Assembly: GCA_944390485.1 (NCBI GenBank)
Contig: CALXPQ010000001.1
Location: 434,001-498,000, forward strand
DNA: 64,000 nucleotides
Source: Veillonellales bacterium
GTDB taxonomy: Bacteria > Bacillota > Negativicutes > Veillonellales > Dialisteraceae
Direction of reading: 5' to 3'
Shown: piece after piece, positions 58,618 to 64,000 of the stretch
How the letters are laid out: each line of letters starts with the position of its first letter
Numbering within the stretch: position 1 is the stretch's first letter
Position numbers and translations under genes: made by a program
The notes under the pieces: generated by a model
Seen by the model: the letters and a program-made list of their open reading frames with translations, nothing else
Databases searched by the model: none
Told to the model about the DNA's origin: nothing

Positions 58618-59232
58618 TTATTTCCCGAAGAGCGCTTCCTTCGCGAGGCGGTCCGCCAGCTCATTGTACCGCACGCCGGTGTGGCTCTTCACCTTGTGGA
58701 AATGCACGGCGAGCCGGTCCCGGATGCTGTCGTAATACGCCCGGAGCGCCTTCGTCCCGGGGCGGTTCGCCTGCCACTCGCCGGTGCACCATTTCTCGAG
58801 CCCCGCGTAGTCGTAGTACAGCTCGAGCCGCGGTATGCCCCGCTCGAGGCACACTTCCATGGCGCGCCGCGCGCCGGCCACTTCGCCCGCCACATTGCGC
58901 ATGGCCGCGTTCTCCGGGTCGATGAAGCGGCGTCCCTCGGTCTCCGTCTTCCCTTCATACAGGAAGACCGCGCCGTAGGCGTACCGGTCCGGCAGGAAGG
59001 GCGCGTACGAGCCGTCCACATAGGCGGTGAGCGCATCGGCCGCTTCCAGCGGCCCGGCCTCCTCCGCCGCGTCCCCCGCGAGGTACGCTTCCGCTTCTTC
59101 CTTCGTGTAGAATCCCTTGAACGCCGCGCCGGGCCAGCCCGTCACTTCCCGCTGGCAGTCCGCCCACGTGCGGTACAGGCCCGGACGCCGCCCCGCCTTC
59201 ACGGCGTACCACGATTTCTTTTTCGCCGCCAT
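58618..59232 (-). CDS. rnhA: Ribonuclease H1-family protein with N-terminal hybrid-binding domain
   Basis: The 204-residue protein begins with an HBD/caulimovirus-viroplasmin-like domain (about 5-53: KKSWYAVKAGRRPGLYRTW, GFYTKEEAEAYLAG) and continues with an RNase H domain (LTAYVDGSY catalytic Asp, GEVAGARRAME catalytic Glu, YYDYAGLEKW, HFHKVKSHTGVRYNELADRL with the last acidic residue). It degrades RNA in RNA-DNA hybrids. GGGGAGGAC precedes ATG 59232. Confidence 0.93.
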   Translation of the reverse strand: MAAKKKSWYAVKAGRRPGLYRTWADCQREVTGWPGAAFKGFYTKEEAEAYLAGDAAEEAGPLEAADALTAYVDGSYAPFLPDRYAYGAVFLYEGKTETEGRRFIDPENAAMRNVAGEVAGARRAMEVCLERGIPRLELYYDYAGLEKWCTGEWQANRPGTKALRAYYDSIRDRLAVHFHKVKSHTGVRYNELADRLAKEALFGK

Positions 59233-59263
59233 CTGTCCTCCCCGCCGGCCTTCCGCCGGCAAA

Positions 59264-59292
59264 TTGTCTTCCCCGGGCCGCTGTGCTATGAT
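59264..59292 (+). promoter_or_regulatory. Promoter of the MFS gene
   Basis: TTGTCT (59264-59269), 17-base spacer, TATGAT (59287-59292), giving a leader of about 90 bases. Confidence 0.65.
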
Positions 59293-59387
59293 GGAAGCGC
59301 AGAAACCCATGAGAAAAATTTATGGATGCGCGGCCGTCCGCCGCCGTCCCGTGTACCGATTATACAGAAAATCCGGGAGGTGTGCCA

Positions 59388-60590
59388 ATGAAAATCACGA
59401 CGCTTTTCCCCGCGCTCGCTGTCCGGAACTACCGCAATTTCTGGCTCATGCAGTGGGTCGCGCTCATCGGCTTCTGGCTCCAGCTCACCACCCAGCAGTG
59501 GCTCGTGTACGAACTCACCGACTCGGCGCTCCTCCTGGGCCTCGTGTCGGCCATGCAGTTCACCCCGGCGCTGCTCTTTTCCCTCTTCATCGGCTTCTGG
59601 ATCGACCGCCACAGCAAGCGGCTCATCCTCGCGGGGACGCAGCTCTGCTACATCGTGCAGGCCGCGGCGCTGGCGGTACTCCTCTGGACGGGACACGCTG
59701 CCTACGGGTGGATCCTGCTCTTCGCCTTCCTCCTCGGCTCCATCGACGCGGTGGACATGCCGGCGCGCCTTGCCTTCATGCCGAGCCTCGTGGGCAAGCC
59801 CCAGCTCCAGAGCGCCATGGCGCTGAATTCGGCGAATTTCAACATCACCCGCATGTTCGGCCCGCTCCTCGCGGCGTGGCTCCTCACGTACATCGACTAC
59901 GGCTCCATGTTCGCCCTGAACGCGCTGTCTCTCGTACCCATCTTCTTCACCTACCTCGCGATGAAAGTGGACGAGCCGCCGCCCGTGCGGGAGAAGACCG
60001 GCGCGCTCGCCGGCATCCGCGAGGGCCTCGCCTTTGCGAAGGACAGCCCCGTCATCCGGACGAACCTCCTCTCCATGGCCGTGGTGTCCGGCCTCGTGAT
60101 GAATTTCGGCACCTACGGGCCGCTCTTCGCCGACCGGGTGCTCCACGCGGGCATCCAGGGCTTCGGCTCCATCCTCTTCGCCATTGGCGCGGGATCGCTC
60201 ATTGGCGGCCTCCTCTCCGCCACGGGCCGGAAGGCGCGGAGCCAGCGCTTCCTCTTCGTCTCCGCCGTCACGTGCGGCCTGTGCCTCGCCCTCGTGAGCC
60301 GCATGAGCCTCTACGGGCCGGCGCTTCTCCTCTTCGCCGCGCTGGGCTTCTTCGTCATCCTCTTCCTCATCCACTGCAACACGGCCATCCAGATGGCCAG
60401 CCCCTCACAGTATCTGGGGCGCATCATGAGCCTCTACTCCTTCGTCTTCCTCGGGAGCGCCCCCTTCGGGAGCCTCTTCGTTTCCTCCGTCATCGAGGCG
60501 GCGGGCACGCAGGACGGGCTCCTCGCCATCGGCCTGCTGGAGACGGCGCTGCTCGTGCTCATCCACATCCGGGCCGGCCGCTCCGCCTGA
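59388..60590 (+). CDS. Major facilitator superfamily transporter (EntS/MFS_3-like)
   Basis: The 400-residue protein has about 12 spans. It begins with NYRNFWLMQWVALIGFWLQ, has the loop motif FWIDRHSKRL and MPARLAFMPSLVG, as in exporters of the enterobactin-exporter group. It is probably an efflux protein; substrate unknown. GGGAGG precedes ATG 59388, seven bases away. Confidence 0.92.
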   Translation: MKITTLFPALAVRNYRNFWLMQWVALIGFWLQLTTQQWLVYELTDSALLLGLVSAMQFTPALLFSLFIGFWIDRHSKRLILAGTQLCYIVQAAALAVLLWTGHAAYGWILLFAFLLGSIDAVDMPARLAFMPSLVGKPQLQSAMALNSANFNITRMFGPLLAAWLLTYIDYGSMFALNALSLVPIFFTYLAMKVDEPPPVREKTGALAGIREGLAFAKDSPVIRTNLLSMAVVSGLVMNFGTYGPLFADRVLHAGIQGFGSILFAIGAGSLIGGLLSATGRKARSQRFLFVSAVTCGLCLALVSRMSLYGPALLLFAALGFFVILFLIHCNTAIQMASPSQYLGRIMSLYSFVFLGSAPFGSLFVSSVIEAAGTQDGLLAIGLLETALLVLIHIRAGRSA

Positions 60591-60602
60591 TCCTTTCCAC
60601 AC

Positions 60603-60645
60603 AAAAAACGCACCGCGCGGGATCGTCCCGCCGGTGCGTTTTTTC
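60603..60645. terminator. Bidirectional terminator between MFS gene and ftsY
   Basis: AAAAAACGCACCG...CGGTGCGTTTTTT with an inner GCGGG/CCCGC stem. Confidence 0.95.
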
Positions 60646-60652
60646 ATGCGCG

Positions 60653-61597
60653 TTATACTTTCGTGCTCTCTTCCAGCACGTGGTCTTCCGTCTCGAAGAG
60701 CGCACGGGCGAAATCGTCGGGGTCGAACTTCTGGAGGTCGTCTTCCCGTTCGCCGAGGCCGATGTATTTCACCGGCACGTGCAGCTCTTCCGTGATGGAG
60801 AGCACCACGCCGCCCTTGGCGGTGCCGTCCAGCTTCGTGAGCACCACGCCGGTGAGCGGCACGATCTCGCTGAAGGACTTTGCCTGGCTCACCGCGTTCT
60901 GCCCGGTGGTGGCGTCCAGCACGAGCAGCGTCTGGTGCGGCGCGTCGGGGATGACCTTCTTCACCACGCGGCTGATCTTCTTCAGCTCTTCCATGAGGTT
61001 CACCTTCGTCTGGAGGCGCCCCGCCGTATCGATGAGCACCACGTCCGCTCCGCGGGCCTTCGCGGCCGACACCGCGTCGAACGCCACCGCCGCCGGGTCC
61101 GCGCCCTCGGCGTGCTTCACGATGTCCGCGCCGGTGCGCTCCGCCCAGATGGTGAGCTGCTCGGACGCCGCCGCGCGGAAGGTGTCCGCCGCGGCGAGGA
61201 GCACTTTCTTCCCTTCTCTGTGCATCTGGCTCGAGAGCTTGCCGATGGTGGTGGTCTTGCCCACGCCGTTCACGCCCACGATGAGCCACACCTCCGGATG
61301 ATGGGGCATTTCCTCCTCATGGGGCGCTTCCCGGAGCATGTCCGCCACGAGCTGCTGCATGTAGGGCATGACTTCCTTCGTGCTGGTGATGCGCCCTTCC
61401 GTCACGCCCCGGCGGATCTGCCGCATGAGATAGTCCGTGGTGCGCACGCCCAGGTCGCCCGTGAGGAGCACCGCCTCCAGATCGTCCAGGAAATCCTCGT
61501 CGATCTTCGCGTAGCCGATGACCACCGTTTCGATATTTTTAATGAGGCTCTTCTTGGTCCGTTCCAGCCCCTTTTTGATCTTGTCAAAAAATCCCAT
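60653..61597 (-). CDS. ftsY: Signal recognition particle receptor FtsY
   Basis: The 314-residue protein has the NG GTPase: N domain (about 1-95), G1 GVNGVGKTTTIGKL, DTFRAAASEQL, DTAGRLQTKVNLMEEL, TKLDGTAKGG and GLGEREDDLQKFDPDDF. The long acidic A domain of E. coli is missing, as usual in Firmicutes. It guides SRP-ribosome complexes to the translocon. It starts one base after the smc stop. GGAGGATTAAG precedes ATG 61597. Confidence 0.97.
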   Translation of the reverse strand: MGFFDKIKKGLERTKKSLIKNIETVVIGYAKIDEDFLDDLEAVLLTGDLGVRTTDYLMRQIRRGVTEGRITSTKEVMPYMQQLVADMLREAPHEEEMPHHPEVWLIVGVNGVGKTTTIGKLSSQMHREGKKVLLAAADTFRAAASEQLTIWAERTGADIVKHAEGADPAAVAFDAVSAAKARGADVVLIDTAGRLQTKVNLMEELKKISRVVKKVIPDAPHQTLLVLDATTGQNAVSQAKSFSEIVPLTGVVLTKLDGTAKGGVVLSITEELHVPVKYIGLGEREDDLQKFDPDDFARALFETEDHVLEESTKV

Positions 61598-61598
61598 C

Positions 61599-64000
61599 TT
61601 AATCCTCCTTGATGTAGTCTTCCATGCGCACCGTGACCAGCGCGGACACGCCCTTTTCTCCCATTGTAACGCCCTGCAGCGTATCTGCATACTCCATCGT
61701 CTTTTTCCGGTGGGTGATGACGATGAACTGGGCCCGCTGCTTGTACGCCTCCATCATGCGGCTGAACCGCTCCACGTTCGCGTCGTCCAGCGCCGCGTCG
61801 ATCTCGTCCACGAAGCAGAAGGGCGCGGGCCGGTAGGCCAGGAAGGAAATGAGGAGCGCGATGACCGTGAGCGCCCGCTCCCCGCCGGACATGAGCGTGA
61901 GCGGCTGGCGCTTCTTGCCGGGGAGCTCCAGATAGAGCTCCACCCCGCTCTCGAGGGGATGCGCCTCGTCCGTCAGCGCGAGCCGTCCGGACCCGCCGCG
62001 GAACATGAGCTGCATGATGCGGCCGAATTCTTCATTGATCTTCCCGAAAGCCTCCGTGAAATGGGAGGCCATGGCCTCGTCGATGCCTTCGATGACCTTC
62101 TCGAGGCCGGCGCGGGCTTTTTCCAGATCCTCCACCTGCGTCTCGTAGGACCGGTACCGTTCCTGCTCCAGCGCGTACTCTGCCTCCGCATTGGGATTCA
62201 CCGGGCCGAGCGCGTCGATCCGGCTCCGCAGGCCCGCGAGCTGCTTCTGGATGTCCTGCATGTTGCCAGGCAGGCGGAGCGCTTCCGCCGAGGCTTCCGT
62301 GAGCCCCGCGAGCTGGAGGCGCGCCGCCTCTTCCTTTTCGAGGCGCTGCTGCTCCTCGATGCGGAGCGCCCGCTCGGCGAGCTTCTTTTCCAATGCCACC
62401 GCCGCGTCCTGCGCCTCCCGGCGGGCCCGTTCGCTCTCGTTCCGCCGCTGCGCCGTGCGGTCCATTTCCTCGCGCAGGGCGTCCCGCTCTGCCGCCGCTT
62501 CTTTCTGCCGCGCTTTCGCGTCTTCATACTGCGCGGAGAGCCGTGCCATCTCGGCGGCGCGTTCTCCGTCCTCGGCCTGCCGCTTCGCCAGATCCGCTTC
62601 GGCCTGCGCCTTCCCGGAGGTCTCCGCAGCGAGCGCGGCGGCCCGCTCCCGGCCGATCTCTCCGGCGCGGCGGGCCGCTTCTTCCGCCCGGACCAGCGCC
62701 ACCCGGCGGTCCGCCTCGGTCTGCGCCGCACGGTCCGCCGCTTCTTTCAGCGCGCGGAGGCGGCTTTCCTCCGGCATGGACGGGATTTCTCCGACGGCGG
62801 CCTCCTCGGCCCGGAGCGCTTCCTGCGCTTTCCCGCCCGCCACCAGTGCGGCCGCGGTGGCCTCGCCGTCCTTCCGCGCCTTCTCCTCCGCCGCTTCCGC
62901 CGCGCGGAGCGACTGCACGAGCCCCTCCCGGCGGCCGCGGTCGGCGGCGTCCTCCACATGGAGCGCCTGCCAGGCCTCGCGCGAGGCGGAGAGCGTTTCC
63001 GAAAGCGCTTCGTTTTTCGTTTCCTGCGCCTTCCGCTCCGCCGCCAGTTTCTCCGCGTCCGCCTCGGCCTGCGCCGCTTTTTCGCCCAGTTCGGCGATCT
63101 CCTGCTTCCGCCCGAAGAACGTGTTCGCCTTCTTCCGGAGGGAGCCGCCCGTCATGGATCCGCCCGGCCGCAGGATCTGCCCGTCCATGGTGACGAGGTG
63201 CAGCCGGTATTTATATTTCTTTGCGATGCGCCGCGCCGTGTCCAGATCCTCTGCGATGAGCACCCGGCCGAGGAGCGCCTTCTTCAGGTCCTCGATGCCC
63301 GGCGCGCAACCGAAAAGGTCCGCCGCGATGCCCCGCACGCCCGCTTCCCGGGCCGCTTCCCGCTCCACCGCGTCGGAAAAGCGGGGCTTCATCGCGTCGA
63401 GCGGATAAAAGGTGGTGCGCCCGGCGTTCTGCCGCTTCATCCACCGGATGATCTCGCCCGCCGCCTCCGCCGTGTCCGTCACGATGTACGACACCATGCC
63501 GCCCAGCGCCGCTTCTGCCGCGTCCGTATACTCGCCCGGCACACGGAGCAGCTCGCCGAAGGCCCCGCGGATGTGGGACTGCCAGGGCATGTCCGCCGAG
63601 AGCACCGTGCGGGATGCATTGGTGAAATTCGCGTATTCCTTCTCTGCCCTGAGAAGGTACGCCTGCTGCGATCTATACTGCGCTGCCTGCGACCGCGCCT
63701 CGTTCCACCGGTTCAGCAGGGCGAAACTCCGGTCCTCCCCGGCTTTCAGCGCGGCGCTTTCCTCACGGCCCTGCGCTTCCAGCGCCTTCATTTTTTCCGC
63801 ACGGGCCTCCGCGTCCCGGTCCAGCGCGGCGAGCGCCTTCTCCGCGTCTGCCCGCGCCGCCGCCGCGGCCTGCTCCGCTTCTTTCGCCGACGCTTCATCC
63901 GCCGCAAGCCGTGCCGCCTCGTCTTCGCTCCGCCGGAGCGCGTCCGCCAGCCGCTCTTTCCGAGCGGTCTTCTCTCGGATCTCGTCGATGAGCCGGCGGT
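61599..64000 (-). CDS. smc: Chromosome segregation protein SMC, partial (N-terminus off the window)
   Basis: About 800 C-terminal residues are present, and the frame is open at base 64000. Order: part of the first coiled coil (Ala/Glu/Arg-rich), the hinge (AFGELLRVPGEYTDAAEAAL to about GSMTGGSLRKK), the return coiled coil, and the C-terminal ATPase head with signature LMSGGERALTVIALL, Walker B FCFVDEIDAALDDANV and FIVITHRKKTME. SMC with ScpAB condenses and segregates chromosomes. The normal total is about 1,180 residues. smc-ftsY is a common Firmicute order. Confidence 0.97.
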   Translation of the reverse strand, partial: RRLIDEIREKTARKERLADALRRSEDEAARLAADEASAKEAEQAAAAARADAEKALAALDRDAEARAEKMKALEAQGREESAALKAGEDRSFALLNRWNEARSQAAQYRSQQAYLLRAEKEYANFTNASRTVLSADMPWQSHIRGAFGELLRVPGEYTDAAEAALGGMVSYIVTDTAEAAGEIIRWMKRQNAGRTTFYPLDAMKPRFSDAVEREAAREAGVRGIAADLFGCAPGIEDLKKALLGRVLIAEDLDTARRIAKKYKYRLHLVTMDGQILRPGGSMTGGSLRKKANTFFGRKQEIAELGEKAAQAEADAEKLAAERKAQETKNEALSETLSASREAWQALHVEDAADRGRREGLVQSLRAAEAAEEKARKDGEATAAALVAGGKAQEALRAEEAAVGEIPSMPEESRLRALKEAADRAAQTEADRRVALVRAEEAARRAGEIGRERAAALAAETSGKAQAEADLAKRQAEDGERAAEMARLSAQYEDAKARQKEAAAERDALREEMDRTAQRRNESERARREAQDAAVALEKKLAERALRIEEQQRLEKEEAARLQLAGLTEASAEALRLPGNMQDIQKQLAGLRSRIDALGPVNPNAEAEYALEQERYRSYETQVEDLEKARAGLEKVIEGIDEAMASHFTEAFGKINEEFGRIMQLMFRGGSGRLALTDEAHPLESGVELYLELPGKKRQPLTLMSGGERALTVIALLISFLAYRPAPFCFVDEIDAALDDANVERFSRMMEAYKQRAQFIVITHRKKTMEYADTLQGVTMGEKGVSALVTVRMEDYIKED

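Noticed and set aside
59117..61612. Long plus-strand open frame overlapping the MFS gene and ftsY
   Set aside because: It is out of frame with the MFS protein and antisense to ftsY, with low-complexity composition.

Overview
The window looks like chromosome from a Gram-positive-lineage bacterium with an outer membrane, that is, a member of the Negativicutes (a Dialister/Allisonella/Veillonella-like anaerobe); the genus is an inference. Firmicute traits are a T-box leader, an S-box (SAM-I) riboswitch, RNase M5, the UPF0210/ACT pair, FloA/NfeD, ECF transporters, a YerC-type TrpR relative and an infC-rpmI-rplT operon with a structured leader. Diderm traits are a heptose kinase/adenylyltransferase (hldE) between two LPS-type glycosyltransferases and a YadA-type trimeric autotransporter. 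The DNA is GC-rich, so most long antisense open frames are mirror images of real genes. No rRNA or CRISPR array is visible; there is one tRNA.

Layout. 1-3.9 kb: FloA/NfeD membrane-microdomain operon, then UPF0210 with its ACT partner. 4.3-7.6 kb: exonuclease III, a soluble histidine kinase with an OmpR-type regulator, and a galE-like epimerase. 7.7-11 kb: HAD phosphatase, EamA transporter, D-2-hydroxyacid dehydrogenase, GNAT. 11-12.3 kb: rplT, rpmI and infC (probable AUA start) behind a leader with an attenuator. 12.6-13.8 kb: a decayed P2-like phage tail module holding a moron-like membrane gene. 13.9-17.1 kb: a conserved radical-SAM/DUF4130 pair and an orphan citC with a palindromic operator. 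17.3-24.1 kb: tatD-metG, the LPS core operon and tRNA-Ala. 24.2-29.6 kb: an aluminium-resistance-type PLP enzyme with queF, and a tryptophan T-box controlling an ECF transporter whose S component is fused to an ATPase. 29.7-31.7 kb: orphan response regulator, rnmV, rsmA. 32-33.2 kb: a two-gene Panacea(DUF4065)/membrane-protein unit with its own promoter and terminator. 33.3-44 kb: 3D-domain cell-wall protein, nth-trxB, nucleoside kinase, Bax-inhibitor-1 protein, leuS, GH18 protein, lgt. 44.1-45.8 kb: YadA-like adhesin preceded by a short ORF interrupted by a G8 tract. 45.8-55.6 kb: SfsA-DUF123 fusion, ychF, dapL, dcuC, lepB, glpX, SGNH hydrolase, phosphohexomutase with yerC. 55.8-64 kb: SAM riboswitch with metNIQ, RNase H, MFS exporter, ftsY and a truncated smc.

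The genes fit an anaerobic, amino-acid-scavenging host-associated bacterium: riboswitch- or T-box-controlled methionine and tryptophan uptake, C4-dicarboxylate exchange (DcuC), the DapL shortcut to diaminopimelate, and LPS/adhesin surface functions. The candidates I rate as most novel are the Panacea plus three-TM protein unit (possible toxin-antitoxin or abortive defence module), the poly-G tract upstream of the adhesin (possible phase-variation switch), and the TrpP-EcfA fusion under a Trp T-box. All coordinates and motifs come from reading the sequence; no database search was possible.
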